From Olivibacter sp. SDN3 (GTDB lineage Bacteria > Bacteroidota > Bacteroidia > Sphingobacteriales > Sphingobacteriaceae), in assembly GCF_014334135.1 (NCBI RefSeq), contig NZ_CP060497.1:3162001-3226000 (forward strand): a stretch of DNA of 64,000 nucleotides, read 5' to 3'. Below, piece after piece: positions 46,240 to 55,986 of the stretch. The notes beneath the pieces are model-generated. The model saw only the letters and a program-made list of their open reading frames with translations. It was not told the DNA's origin and did not search any database. Within the stretch, counting starts at the first letter, position 1, and every line of letters begins with the position of its first letter. The translations under genes and the position numbers were made by a program.

Positions 46240-46247
46240 TAAGTTTG
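46240..46247 (+). promoter_or_regulatory. -7 element of purC
   Basis: TAAGTTTG matches TAnnTTTG, 20 bases before the GTG start at 46268. The -33 element is imperfect. The upstream 100 bases share a module with the region before the glycosyltransferase gene (36693-36768). Confidence 0.5.
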
Positions 46248-46267
46248 AATTTTTATTTAGAAAATAG

Positions 46268-47215
46268 GTGAATACAATAAAAGAGACAAATTTTAACTTT
46301 CCAAAGCAAACAGCTTTCTATAAAGGTAAGGTGCGAGATGTATATACGATAGATCATAAATTTTTGGCTATGGTTGTTTCTGATCGTATTTCGGCTTTCG
46401 ATGTGGTGCTACCTCGGGCAATACCTTACAAGGGGCAGGTTTTAAACCAAATTGCTGCCAAGTTTTTAAAAGCCACGGAAGACATTTTACCGAACTGGGT
46501 TATCAATGTGCCTGATCCAAGCGCAACAATCGGTAAAATTGCGCAACCTTTTAAAGTCGAGATGGTTATCAGGGGATACTTATCTGGGCATGCTTGGCGA
46601 GAATATGCAGCAGGTAAGAGGATGATATGTGGAGAATCTCTTCCTGAAGGTTTAAAGGAGAACGACAGGCTTCCGGAACCTATTATCACGCCAACAACAA
46701 AGGCCGCCGTAGGTCACGATGAGGATATCTCGAAAGCTGCTATCCTTTCGGAGGGAATTGTAAGCGAGAAAGATTATCTACAGTTGGAAGCTTACACGAG
46801 AGCACTTTTTAAAAGAGGAACGGAAATGGCCGCTGCACAAGGTCTGATCTTGGTTGACACGAAATATGAGTTCGGAAAGGTGGATGATGAAATTTACTTA
46901 ATAGATGAAATTCATACTCCCGATTCTTCAAGGTATTTCTATCAGGAAGGTTATGAAGAATTACAGCAAAGGGGAAAACCTCAACGCCAGCTTTCAAAGG
47001 AATTTGTGCGCAAATGGTTAATTGAGCATGGTTTTCAAGGTAAAGAAGGCCAGCAGATCCCTGAAATGAATGATGATTTAGTAGCGCTCATTTCAGAGCG
47101 ATATATAGAACTATATGAACATATTACGGGAGAGACATTTATTAGGCATAAAATAGAGCATGTTCAAGATAGGGTTGAAAAAAATATAAATACCGCGCTA
47201 GAGCAACTGTTATAA
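46268..47215 (+). CDS. purC: Phosphoribosylaminoimidazole-succinocarboxamide synthase
   Basis: 315 residues, the longer (yeast-like) form of SAICAR synthase. It joins aspartate to CAIR with ATP in purine synthesis. Motifs: [46 protein letters not shown] and [13 protein letters not shown]. The GTG start (46268) gives the family N-terminus. It is a single gene followed by the STAS-RNase Z pair; no other pur gene is adjacent, so control is likely separate from the rest of the pathway. Confidence 0.96.
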   Translation: MNTIKETNFNFPKQTAFYKGKVRDVYTIDHKFLAMVVSDRISAFDVVLPRAIPYKGQVLNQIAAKFLKATEDILPNWVINVPDPSATIGKIAQPFKVEMVIRGYLSGHAWREYAAGKRMICGESLPEGLKENDRLPEPIITPTTKAAVGHDEDISKAAILSEGIVSEKDYLQLEAYTRALFKRGTEMAAAQGLILVDTKYEFGKVDDEIYLIDEIHTPDSSRYFYQEGYEELQQRGKPQRQLSKEFVRKWLIEHGFQGKEGQQIPEMNDDLVALISERYIELYEHITGETFIRHKIEHVQDRVEKNINTALEQLL

Positions 47216-47240
47216 TTAATAACAATAAAATATCGTAAAG

Positions 47241-47286
47241 GTATGGAATGTTGATGTCAGGACGTTAATGCAGCAACTTTCCATAT
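47241..47286 (+). other. Imperfect 13-bp hairpin between purC and the STAS gene
   Basis: ATGGAATGTTG (47243-47253) pairs with CAACTTTCCAT (47274-47284) with a single mismatch and two more outer pairs. There is no T run after it, so it is more likely a leader structure of the STAS gene or an mRNA-end structure than a classic terminator. Confidence 0.4.
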
Positions 47287-47312
47287 CGCTGTTTAACAAA
47301 AAATAGAAAGTT

Positions 47313-47702
47313 ATGAAATTTACCATTGATAAACATGAGCGTTATGTGATGATCACTCCTCATGAAGAGGTTTTGGATGGTGTTACTGCGCCCAAAATAA
47401 AATCAGAATTTGTTCTGTTAAATACCGATGGTCAGCGAAATATAGTATTGGATTTGTCGAATGCTAAAACTGCTGATACTTCCGGACTCAGATGTGCACT
47501 TACGGCTCACCGATTATGTCACGCCGCTGGAGGTATATTTGTTATGTGCGGTGCTAATGAGGAAATAGTAAAGCTGATCGAGTTATCTAACCTGAAAGAT
47601 GTACTCATTGTAGTACCAACAGCAGCCGAGGCCGAAGACCTAATCTTTATGGAAGAATTAGAAAAGGAATTTAGAGGACCGGTGGCCACAGATGAAGAAT
47701 GA
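47313..47702 (+). CDS. STAS-domain anti-sigma-factor antagonist-like protein
   Basis: 129 residues. A STAS domain covers about 5-105, with the phosphorylatable Ser (S57) in TADTSGLRCALTAH. A short acidic tail follows (MEELEKEFRGPVATDEE). In SpoIIAA-type switches this Ser is phosphorylated by an anti-sigma kinase; no kinase or sigma factor gene is near. It overlaps the RNase Z start by four bases (ATGA), so the two are translated together, an arrangement I recall in other Bacteroidota. The meaning of that link is unknown. Confidence 0.87.
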   Translation: MKFTIDKHERYVMITPHEEVLDGVTAPKIKSEFVLLNTDGQRNIVLDLSNAKTADTSGLRCALTAHRLCHAAGGIFVMCGANEEIVKLIELSNLKDVLIVVPTAAEAEDLIFMEELEKEFRGPVATDEE

Positions 47703-48613
47703 GGTTTGAAGTAACGATTTTAGGTAGTAATTCTGCTACACCGTTATATGGAAGGAATCAAACCGCACAAGTGTTGAATTGCAATGATGTGTTGAGCTTG
47801 ATAGATTGCGGAGAAGGGACACAATTACAATTGCAGCGGTTCAGTTTTAAAGCTAACCGAATAAAATATATTTTTATTTCCCATTTGCACGGAGACCATT
47901 ACCTCGGTTTAGTAGGCCTAATATCGTCAATGCATCTAAATGGACGGAAAGAAGATTTGTATGTTTTTGGCCCTGCCGGACTGAAAGAAATTATTGATCT
48001 TCAACTTCGATATTCAGAAACTAGCTTACGTTATAAACTCATTTTTTACCCAACCAATCCTACGCTTTCCGAACAGATTCTGGAGGATAATAATTTGGAG
48101 GTGATAAGTTTCCCCCTAAGCCATCGTATCCCCTGCACTGGCTTCCTTTTTAAGGAAAGGCAACGCTTACCCCGTATAAATAAAGACGTTGTTGAGCCAT
48201 TAGCTATTCCAAATGCGTATTACTCGCTCCTTAAAAAGGGTATAGACTATATTGATGCAACAGGTAAAGTGTATAAAGCCGATCAACTAACGATTCCTGC
48301 TGATGCACCCCGAAGTTATGCATTCTGTTCAGACACCATCTGTACGGATAGTTACTGGCAATATATTGCTGATGTAGATATGCTTTATCATGAGGCGACC
48401 TTCTTACAGGACATGGTGTTAAGAGCAACAGAAACTTTTCATACTACGGCGCTGCAAGCGGCTCAGACAGCACTTAATGTTGGTGCAAAGAAGTTAATAA
48501 TAGGTCATTTCTCTGCCAGGTATAAAGATTTACTCCCAATGCTGCAAGAAAGTAAATCCGTATTCGATAACACCGAGTTGGCTATTGAAGGGAAAACATT
48601 TGAAATCCAATAG
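47699..48613 (+). CDS. rnz: Ribonuclease Z
   Basis: 304 residues, the short form. Zinc-binding motif SHLHGDHYLGLVG and later CSDTICTD and HFSARYKD, plus TFHTTALQAA, match tRNase Z. It cuts tRNA precursors 3' of the discriminator base where CCA is not encoded. It starts inside the last codon of the STAS gene (ATGA overlap). No signal peptide. Intact catalytic residues. Confidence 0.95.
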   Translation: MRFEVTILGSNSATPLYGRNQTAQVLNCNDVLSLIDCGEGTQLQLQRFSFKANRIKYIFISHLHGDHYLGLVGLISSMHLNGRKEDLYVFGPAGLKEIIDLQLRYSETSLRYKLIFYPTNPTLSEQILEDNNLEVISFPLSHRIPCTGFLFKERQRLPRINKDVVEPLAIPNAYYSLLKKGIDYIDATGKVYKADQLTIPADAPRSYAFCSDTICTDSYWQYIADVDMLYHEATFLQDMVLRATETFHTTALQAAQTALNVGAKKLIIGHFSARYKDLLPMLQESKSVFDNTELAIEGKTFEIQ

Positions 48614-48666
48614 TCTTTTATTTCCTAATTCTTTACCGGTAATTCGCAGGATGAATGTTATCTAAT

Positions 48667-49608
48667 TTAATTTTTCCTTCCAAATATAGAAAAGTGTACG
48701 TATCTGCCAGGATTTTGCTTAAGATCAATCATGAGGTTGTCTAGATTTTTTGAAGCATTATTGAGATTATTGTATAATTCTTCATCGTTTAATAACATAC
48801 CCACAGAACCATTGCCGTTATTGATGTTATTTACTATCGACTGCAGATCGGCTACAGCAGCATTGGCACTGTCAATGGTTTGCTGAAAATTTGCTTTTGC
48901 TACCTGATCAGTGATACTTTCAAGGTTTCCCATAACATTATTGATCCGTTCGCCATTATTTTTGAAATTTGCCGATATAGCTTCTACATTGCTCAAAATA
49001 TTAGAAAGCTTGGTGCGTTGTGTGCCAACAATAGCATCTACCTGAGTAGTTGTATGCTCCAAGGTGTTTAATGTATTGGCAATACTTGCAATACTCCTGT
49101 TGAAATTACGTTGGAAATCGGCATTAATCGTATTGTTTATAGATCCAAGTACAGAATCGAGAACAGCTACTACAGCTTCCGCTTTCTTCTGCACGGGCTC
49201 GACCTGTTCCAATATATTCCTTTGTATGTTTGCTTTTAACGTATCACCATCTTCGGCATAACGATCGCTGTCTCCCAACTCAAAAACAATGGCCTTTCCT
49301 CCAAGCAAATCTGTACTCGCTATTCGCGCGATGGTGTTAGCAGGAACCGCATAATCTTGTTTGATTTTGAATTGTGTAAGGATATCACCGTTGGGTTGTA
49401 GCTTCATTTTTGATACCCTTCCTATCTGATAACCATTAACCATCACAGGTTTTGATACACTCAGACCATCAACCCGATCATAGGTGGCATAAAAAGTGTT
49501 TTCATTGGTGAATACGTCATTTCCTTTAAGAAAACTATATCCAATAATAAGTACAGCAATGGCTACAGTAGCTAAAATGCCAACTTTTGTTTCATTAGAG
49601 ATCCTCAT
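48667..49608 (-). CDS. MlaD-family (MCE domain) lipid-transport protein
   Basis: 313 residues: one N-terminal membrane anchor (about 8-26), an MCE/MlaD domain (about 35-115, with YDRVDGLSVSKPVMVNGYQIG) and a long helical tail rich in Asn and Ala (about 130-300) that may form a tunnel-like bundle as in PqiB/YebT-type proteins. It would bind phospholipids between the two membranes. It is the third gene of a minus-strand run after two amidases, divergent from lptD; this amidase-MlaD neighbourhood is usual in Bacteroidota. Confidence 0.92.
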   Translation of the reverse strand: MRISNETKVGILATVAIAVLIIGYSFLKGNDVFTNENTFYATYDRVDGLSVSKPVMVNGYQIGRVSKMKLQPNGDILTQFKIKQDYAVPANTIARIASTDLLGGKAIVFELGDSDRYAEDGDTLKANIQRNILEQVEPVQKKAEAVVAVLDSVLGSINNTINADFQRNFNRSIASIANTLNTLEHTTTQVDAIVGTQRTKLSNILSNVEAISANFKNNGERINNVMGNLESITDQVAKANFQQTIDSANAAVADLQSIVNNINNGNGSVGMLLNDEELYNNLNNASKNLDNLMIDLKQNPGRYVHFSIFGRKN

Positions 49609-49708
49609 TAGCGTTAAGTATTATCTGTAAATATATACCATGTGTACTTGTTTTACAAATATGGTATACAAATATTCTGTACTTGGAACAACGATTTAGT
49701 TGTTTTGT

Positions 49709-50584
49709 TTAATTCTCCACTTGCTTTTTATATGATTTAATTGCATTTAGCAGATTATTAACTACTTCTGTCTGTCCGTCGGTAGAATTAAGATAACGCT
49801 CCTCGTCTGGGTTGCTTATAAAGCCAACTTCGGTAAGCACTGCTGGCATTCCTGCCCTAGCTAAAACCGCCAAGCTGAGCTCTTTCACGCCGCGACTGCC
49901 TCTTCCAGATTTGACGTATTCGCCTTCTATTAACGAGGCAAATTTAATGCTCTGATCTCTATAGGCATTTTTCATTAGCGAAAAAATGATATAACTCTCG
50001 GGATCATTTGGGTCAAAACCCTCGTAATTTTCTTTATAATTTTCTTCCAGCAGGAGGGAGGCATTCTCTCGAATAGCAGCATCTTGTTCCGCTAGCCTAC
50101 CAAAACCCGAAACAAAGGTTTCAGTACCGCGCGTAGTGGTGTTGGGTACACTTACGGTTTTGTATATGGGGATTCGTTTTCCTCCTTTTCGTCTATACCC
50201 ACTTACAGTTCTTTTTTTTATGTTAGGCATCGAATTACAATGGATAGAAATAAACAGGTCTGCTTTTTTTTCATTGGCCACACCAATGCGTTCATATAAA
50301 GGTACGAAAACATCACTTGTGCGTGTATAGAACACCTGTACATCCTTTAATTCCTGTTGTACCGCTTTCCCTAATTTAAGTGCTAATTGTAAGGCTACAT
50401 CTTTCTCCAAAGAAATTCTTCCTCTTGCACCTGCGTCATGGGCTCCATGTCCCGCATCTATGACGATGGTTTTGATTCGGTAGTCTTGGCTTTGTCGTTT
50501 ATTAGGCTTATTGCTCATCGATGATGCCAACAAAGCATTCATTGACAGTAGAATAATGAGAATGGATAGGCTAATCTTTTGCAT
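49709..50584 (-). CDS. N-acetylmuramoyl-L-alanine amidase (copy 2)
   Basis: 291 residues with a signal peptide (about 1-21) and an amidase_3 domain: IDAGHGAHDAGARG (zinc His), SLEKDVALQ (zinc Glu), SIHCNSMP (zinc His) and TEVGFISNPDEE (catalytic Glu). It cuts the bond between MurNAc and the peptide stem in the periplasm. An insert of about 60 residues (KKRTVSGYRRKGGKRIPIYK and following) is shared with copy 1. It begins one base inside the stop of copy 1, so it is a tandem duplicate translated by coupling. Confidence 0.94.
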   Translation of the reverse strand: MQKISLSILIILLSMNALLASSMSNKPNKRQSQDYRIKTIVIDAGHGAHDAGARGRISLEKDVALQLALKLGKAVQQELKDVQVFYTRTSDVFVPLYERIGVANEKKADLFISIHCNSMPNIKKRTVSGYRRKGGKRIPIYKTVSVPNTTTRGTETFVSGFGRLAEQDAAIRENASLLLEENYKENYEGFDPNDPESYIIFSLMKNAYRDQSIKFASLIEGEYVKSGRGSRGVKELSLAVLARAGMPAVLTEVGFISNPDEERYLNSTDGQTEVVNNLLNAIKSYKKQVEN

Positions 50585-51456
50585 TAGTTTTCAACCTGTT
50601 TTTTATAGTTTTTAATAGCATTTACAATATTTTTGACTATTTCGGCTTGGCCAGCAGCCGAATTCATGTAGCGTTCTTCTTCCGGGTTGCTTATAAAACC
50701 CATTTCGGTAAGTATGGCAGGCATTCCGGCTCTCGCTAATACAGCTAGGCTTTGTTCTTTCACGCCTCGGTCAACTCTGTCAGACTTGATATATTCGTCT
50801 TGAATATAAGATGCTAATTTAATACTTAAATCGCGATATTGGTTCTTCATTAACGAAAAAATGATGTAACTCTCGGGATCCTTGGGATCAAAGCCATCGT
50901 AATTTTCCTCGTAGTTCTCTTCGAGTAACATGGATGCATTCTCTCGCACTGCCACATCCTGCTCGCCTAATCGATTATATCCAGAAACGAAGGTTTCGGC
51001 TCCTTTAACGGAGCTGTTTTGTGAGCGTACATTTCTATATACCGGAACCCTTTTGCCCTGTTTGTTTCTTACGTACCTTGCTACCACCCTTTTGCTGGTA
51101 TTGGGCATAGAATTACAGTGGAGAGAGATAAATATATCTGCTTTGTTACGATTTGCAATCCCTATGCGTTCGTAGAGTTCCACAAAACTATCGTCTGTGC
51201 GGGTATAGACAACCTTCATACCGGGCAACTCTCTTTCAATAGCTTTGCCTAACTTTAATGCAATAGCTAGTGTCACGTCTTTTTCTTTTGAGAACGCTCC
51301 ATGGGTAGTGCCGTCTCTTCCGCCGTGCCCGGCGTCAATAACAATAGTTTTGACTTTGTAGGGGTTTTTATACTTATTAGCCAAACTTTGCGTTGGTATG
51401 AGTAGTAAAGGGATTAAAAATAGATAAATAATTCGTTTCAACACTGACGTAATCAT
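50584..51456 (-). CDS. N-acetylmuramoyl-L-alanine amidase (copy 1)
   Basis: 290 residues, closely similar to copy 2 along the whole length: signal segment about 1-25, IDAGHGGRDGTTHG, SKEKDVTLA, SLHCNSMPN, TEMGFISNPEEERY and the same insert after the second zinc motif. First gene of the amidase-amidase-MlaD run, divergent from lptD across about 270 bases. Peptidoglycan splitting during cell separation is the family role. The two copies may differ in timing or partner. Confidence 0.94.
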   Translation of the reverse strand: MITSVLKRIIYLFLIPLLLIPTQSLANKYKNPYKVKTIVIDAGHGGRDGTTHGAFSKEKDVTLAIALKLGKAIERELPGMKVVYTRTDDSFVELYERIGIANRNKADIFISLHCNSMPNTSKRVVARYVRNKQGKRVPVYRNVRSQNSSVKGAETFVSGYNRLGEQDVAVRENASMLLEENYEENYDGFDPKDPESYIIFSLMKNQYRDLSIKLASYIQDEYIKSDRVDRGVKEQSLAVLARAGMPAILTEMGFISNPEEERYMNSAAGQAEIVKNIVNAIKNYKKQVEN

Positions 51457-51658
51457 CCTTTCAATTGTTCTGTTTATTTATTAATGCTATAAAGTTAATC
51501 TTATTGTATATATATGTTAATAAATGTTATTTTAATAGAATTTTAATTTGACTTACATTGAGATAAGTAGCTAAAACACTATTACTATAAATTTTAAGCA
51601 TGTTGTGTCGATGTAGCATCTCTTAATAAAAATCTGTTAAACGAAATGGTAGTAGCTA

Positions 51659-51689
51659 TTGCAAGCTGCTAATCGTTTCGTTAATTTTG
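51659..51689 (+). promoter_or_regulatory. Promoter of lptD
   Basis: TTG at 51659-51661, exactly 20 bases, then TAATTTTG at 51682-51689: a full match to the Bacteroidota consensus, 37 bases ahead of the TTG start of lptD. Confidence 0.7.
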
Positions 51690-51726
51690 GGCGCCGTAAA
51701 TTTATATACTGCAAAAATAATATTCG

Positions 51727-54444
51727 TTGTCAAATTTGAAGTCTGTTAGTGTTTTTTTTGGGTTGGTTTTATCCATTTATGGAATGTTGTTGCCAAAATC
51801 AGCTTCCGGACAACAGTTTATTGTGCAAGACAGCGTTGGTCAACCGATCAATATCGTACAAGATACGCTTCAGCAAGACTCCTTAATTACAGATTCCTTA
51901 TTGGCTGATTCTTTAGATGGAGATTCCTTAAAACAGGACAGCGGTAATGCTGACGGAATATCTTCCATGGTTTTAAGTAATGCCGAGGATTCTACCATTA
52001 CCGATCGCCGAAATAATCAGCTGCACTTATACGGAAATGCCAAGATTAAGTACGAAGATATGGAACTTACAGCTGATTATATTCGTATAGATAATAGTAC
52101 ACGTACCATGTTTGCCAGTGGGCTGATAGATCATAACGGTCGATATCGAGGACGACCGATATTTAAAACAGCAACAGACCCTCCGGTAACTGTCGATTCG
52201 CTATTATTTAATTTCGATAGTAAAAAAGGAAAAACCTATGGTGTGTTTACGGAGATGGATGGTGCCTCCATCCAAGCTCGGGAAATAAAAAAGAACGAAT
52301 ATAACGAGCAATTTATTCGACACGGCTTTTATAGTACATGTAATCTCCCTTTTCCGCATACACATTTCGGTATCCAGATGAGCCGTGTCATCTTAACAGA
52401 AAATCAAGTGGTTTCCAAAAGTGCATATATGGTTGTAGAAGAAGTGCCTTTGCGCTTTGTTATGATTCCCTTTGGATTTTTTCCAAAAACGAATAAGAGG
52501 CAGTCGGGCATATTGTTTCCAACTTTCGGAGAAGATTTTACGAGAGGTTTCTTTATGCGCGACGCCGGTTATTATATAGGGCTTAATGATTATTGGGATG
52601 CCGAGTTACGGGCAAATCTTTATTCCAAGGGATCTTGGGAAAGTAGTGCTAGGGTACGTTATAAAAAGAATTATAAGTATGATGGGGGCTTCAGTTTACG
52701 CTATGCTTATACCAAGAGCGGAGAGGAAAACACACCTGGTTTCTCTCGGGCACGAGACTTTAATATCACATGGAATCACTCGCAGAGACAAGAAGCTAAT
52801 CCCGGAACAACTTTTAGTGCTCAGGTGAATGTAGGAACCGGCTCTTTTTACTCCAATACCGCTGCCAGTGGCTCTTATGATTACAATCAGCTTACACGTA
52901 ACAATATGTCGTCAAGTATAGCCTACGGCAAAACATTTGCAGATGGTAAGGTGAATTTTACTTCAAGCTTGAGTCATCGACAGGATATTTCTACCGGGCA
53001 GATTAACTTGGAGCTTCCAACCTTCAATCTTAACGTCGCGACCTTTAACCCTTTTGATACTAAAGATAGGGTGGGCGATCAGAAGTGGTACCAGCGCATA
53101 ACTATGGGGTATAGTATGCAAGGGAAAAATTCATTGAACTCTACCGAAAGTGAATTGTTTAGTAGTGAGACCCTGAAAAAACTACAAAATGGTATTCAGC
53201 ATAATGTTCCGGTCAGTTTATCATTAAATGTATTGCAGTATTTTCAATTCAATACCAGCGTTAATTATACAGAAAGATGGTACTTTCAATCTATACGAAA
53301 ACGTTTTGATAATGTGCCCAGAGGATTTGAGGAGGTAATTGATACTTTACAGGGATTTAATAGGGCTTACGATTATAGCTTTTCCAGTGGCTTTTCTACC
53401 AAAGTGTATGGGCAGAAAAATTTCAAGGGGAAATTAGCGGCCCTGCGACATGTCATTACCCCTTCCGTAAATTTCAATTATCGGCCTGATTTTTCGGAAA
53501 GCAGTTTTGGTTTCTATCGTGAACAACTTTATGCTGACGGAAGCCAGGTTTTAGATAATCAGGGCAGACCGGTTAAATATTCTATTTTCCAAAACGCTAT
53601 TTACGGTACACCGGGCGCTGGCCGTTCCATGGGAATAGGTTTTTCAATTGATAATAACGTAGAGGCCAAAGTGAGGAGTGCAGACGATACCACCGGGACC
53701 GGTTTTAAGAAAGTGCAGATTTTACAAGGGCTTACCTTTAGTGGAAACTATAATTTTGTGGCAGACTCTTTTAAACTTTCCAATATTAGCTTTTCAGGCC
53801 GGACGGCTCTGTTCGACCAAAAATTGGGACTTAACTTTAATGGAACATTTGATCCGTACCGATTTGAACAGGTGAATGCCCCAGGTAGTGCTACACCCAG
53901 CTACAGGCGTGTTAACGAATATGCCATAAAGGGTGGACAGCTCGCTCGCTTAACAAATTTTGGTCTGTCAGCAGATTTCAGCTTTAATCCAGCGGCTGCC
54001 AAAAGTCGTAATGAGAATTTGAATGAGCTAGACCAGAACAAAACCAATATGACTCCTGAACAGCAACAGGAGTTGGCCCGTATCAGTTCAGATCCGAATG
54101 CCTTTGTGGATTTTAATATTCCATGGAATGTCGCAGCTTCTTTTGCTTTTCAGTATAGCAAACAATTTGCAGATACACGAATAACCAGCACAATCAATAT
54201 CCATGGTGATTTTTCTATTACTCCAAAATGGAAGATACAATACAATACAGGTTATGATTTTCAATTAAAGAAAATGAGTTTGACGCAGTTTAATATTTAT
54301 AGAGACCTGCATTGTTGGGATATGTCCTTTGGTTGGATACCATTTGGAACTTATAGAAGTTACACTTTCAATATTAGGGTAAAAGCGTCTATTTTACAAG
54401 ATCTTAAGCTTACAAAACGTAACGACTATTATAATAGCTTTTAG
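51727..54444 (+). CDS. lptD: LPS-assembly outer-membrane protein LptD (OstA)
   Basis: 905 residues starting with TTG. A signal peptide (about 1-28, ending SASGQQ) is followed by a low-complexity Asp-Ser-Leu repeat (about 42-72), an LptA-like jellyroll (about 85-215, DRRNNQLHLYGNAKIKYEDM) and a barrel with the family string FGFFPKTNKRQSGILFPTFGED (long form used only as position marker). It ends in a YNSF-type aromatic terminus. It inserts LPS or lipooligosaccharide into the outer leaflet with LptE. Its inner-membrane partner (LptF/G-like) is at 34.3 kb. Divergent from the amidase run. Confidence 0.93.
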   Translation: MSNLKSVSVFFGLVLSIYGMLLPKSASGQQFIVQDSVGQPINIVQDTLQQDSLITDSLLADSLDGDSLKQDSGNADGISSMVLSNAEDSTITDRRNNQLHLYGNAKIKYEDMELTADYIRIDNSTRTMFASGLIDHNGRYRGRPIFKTATDPPVTVDSLLFNFDSKKGKTYGVFTEMDGASIQAREIKKNEYNEQFIRHGFYSTCNLPFPHTHFGIQMSRVILTENQVVSKSAYMVVEEVPLRFVMIPFGFFPKTNKRQSGILFPTFGEDFTRGFFMRDAGYYIGLNDYWDAELRANLYSKGSWESSARVRYKKNYKYDGGFSLRYAYTKSGEENTPGFSRARDFNITWNHSQRQEANPGTTFSAQVNVGTGSFYSNTAASGSYDYNQLTRNNMSSSIAYGKTFADGKVNFTSSLSHRQDISTGQINLELPTFNLNVATFNPFDTKDRVGDQKWYQRITMGYSMQGKNSLNSTESELFSSETLKKLQNGIQHNVPVSLSLNVLQYFQFNTSVNYTERWYFQSIRKRFDNVPRGFEEVIDTLQGFNRAYDYSFSSGFSTKVYGQKNFKGKLAALRHVITPSVNFNYRPDFSESSFGFYREQLYADGSQVLDNQGRPVKYSIFQNAIYGTPGAGRSMGIGFSIDNNVEAKVRSADDTTGTGFKKVQILQGLTFSGNYNFVADSFKLSNISFSGRTALFDQKLGLNFNGTFDPYRFEQVNAPGSATPSYRRVNEYAIKGGQLARLTNFGLSADFSFNPAAAKSRNENLNELDQNKTNMTPEQQQELARISSDPNAFVDFNIPWNVAASFAFQYSKQFADTRITSTINIHGDFSITPKWKIQYNTGYDFQLKKMSLTQFNIYRDLHCWDMSFGWIPFGTYRSYTFNIRVKASILQDLKLTKRNDYYNSF

Positions 54445-54500
54445 GCAGGCATTGGTAATAAGATACAGAACATCAGCTTGCTGTTACTGCCTTTTTATTT
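54443..54500 (+). terminator. Possible terminator after lptD
   Basis: AGGCAG (54443-54448) and CTGCCT (54487-54492), followed by a T-rich run, form a stem closing a long loop with an internal small hairpin (CAGCTTGCTG). Moderate support. Confidence 0.4.
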
Positions 54501-54582
54501 ATTTTTGAGCATCAGTTTTTCTGAAATAATGCGGTTGAATCGGGATACTTGTGCCTTAAAATTTTAATATTTACTTTGCTTC

Positions 54583-55836
54583 ATGACTACAGAAATAATA
54601 ACTATAGGGGATGAGATATTGATTGGACAGATCGTTGATACCAATTCTGCTTGGATTGCAAGACAGTTGAACGCTATTGGAATCGAGCTTGTACAGATAT
54701 CTTCCGTAGCGGATCGTTCTACAGTTATTAAAGAAGCCTTGGATGCGGCGTCGGTCAGGGCCGATATTATTTTTTGTACAGGGGGGTTAGGTCCAACCAA
54801 AGATGATGTGACGAAACAAACCTTGGCCGAATATTTTAATACTACCTTATACAGGGATGAGCAGGTGCTGAAACATGTGGAAACTATTTTTAGCAAGTTT
54901 AATAGACCAATGCTGGATGTAAATAGAAAACAAGCTGACGTTTTGGCAAATGCTACGGTACTCCATAATGAAACAGGTACTGCGCCAGGGATGTGGATTG
55001 AAAAGGAAGGGAAGATTTACGTGATTATGCCGGGGGTTCCTAATGAAATGAAGTTTCTAATGAAAGAGGAGGTATTGCCAAGATTGAAGGTTCTTCCTGA
55101 AAGAAAAGCTATCGTACATGAAACACTACTTACGGCAGGTATTGGCGAATCTTTTTTGGCGGAGAAAATAAAATCTGTGGAAGACAACCTTCCAGAGCAT
55201 ATACACTTGGCTTACCTTCCAAAATATGGGCAGGTTAGATTGCGGTTATCAGCTATGGGAAAGCAGCTCGAAATATTGCAAGAAGAGGTTCATCAATATA
55301 TGGGCAAGCTTGTAGAAAAAATACCCACGTTTGTTGTCGGGTATGGGGATGCTACTTTGGAGGAAACAGTCCTTCTTATTATGAAAGACAGGCGGCTGAC
55401 ATTGTCTACAGCCGAGAGTTGTACAGGTGGATATATTTCGCATGTACTCACAAGTTATGCGGGCAGTAGTACTGTTTTTATGGGAGGGGCCGTTACCTAT
55501 AGTAATCAGTTAAAAGTTAGTATGTTAGGGGTTCGGGAAGAAACGTTGATAAAATATGGAGCAGTAAGTGAGGAAGTAGCAGTAGAAATGGTGAATGGAG
55601 CCAAGCAAAGGTATGCTACCGATTATAGTATCGCTGTTACCGGTATTGCTGGTCCTGAGGGTGGAACTTCAGAAAAACCCGTGGGCACCGTTTGGATTGC
55701 TGTGGCTGGTAGAGGTAAGGTGATTACACGGAAATTTAGTTTTGGTAATGTACGAATACCAAATATAGAACGTGCCGCAGCCAACGCGTTGATTATGTTA
55801 CTCAATTTACTTAAGACAGAGCAAGGTATACAATGA
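54583..55836 (+). CDS. cinA: CinA family protein (nicotinamide-nucleotide amidase / competence-damage)
   Basis: 417 residues, two domains: an N-terminal MoCF/COG1058 domain (about 1-170, GDEILIGQIVDTNSAWIA) and a C-terminal CinA/PncC domain (about 255-410, STAESCTGGYISHVL and TGIAGPEGGTSEKPVGTVW). Full-length CinA can hydrolyse ADP-ribose and deamidate NMN for NAD salvage. The start codon lies only four bases after a TTACTTTG box (54572-54579), so the mRNA may have almost no leader. Upstream of the E2 acyltransferase gene on the same strand. Confidence 0.94.
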   Translation: MTTEIITIGDEILIGQIVDTNSAWIARQLNAIGIELVQISSVADRSTVIKEALDAASVRADIIFCTGGLGPTKDDVTKQTLAEYFNTTLYRDEQVLKHVETIFSKFNRPMLDVNRKQADVLANATVLHNETGTAPGMWIEKEGKIYVIMPGVPNEMKFLMKEEVLPRLKVLPERKAIVHETLLTAGIGESFLAEKIKSVEDNLPEHIHLAYLPKYGQVRLRLSAMGKQLEILQEEVHQYMGKLVEKIPTFVVGYGDATLEETVLLIMKDRRLTLSTAESCTGGYISHVLTSYAGSSTVFMGGAVTYSNQLKVSMLGVREETLIKYGAVSEEVAVEMVNGAKQRYATDYSIAVTGIAGPEGGTSEKPVGTVWIAVAGRGKVITRKFSFGNVRIPNIERAAANALIMLLNLLKTEQGIQ

Positions 55837-55986
55837 AGTAAGCCGGTATAATATGTTGACGGGCCAGACGTAGAATGTTGTTGGTGTTTGTTGGTTGTAA
55901 GCAAATATTGTTCGGTTTTTTTTATTTTTTTAGATATTATTGTAACTTACATCGCTCTTAATCAACTTAGAAAAGATAAAGATAGT

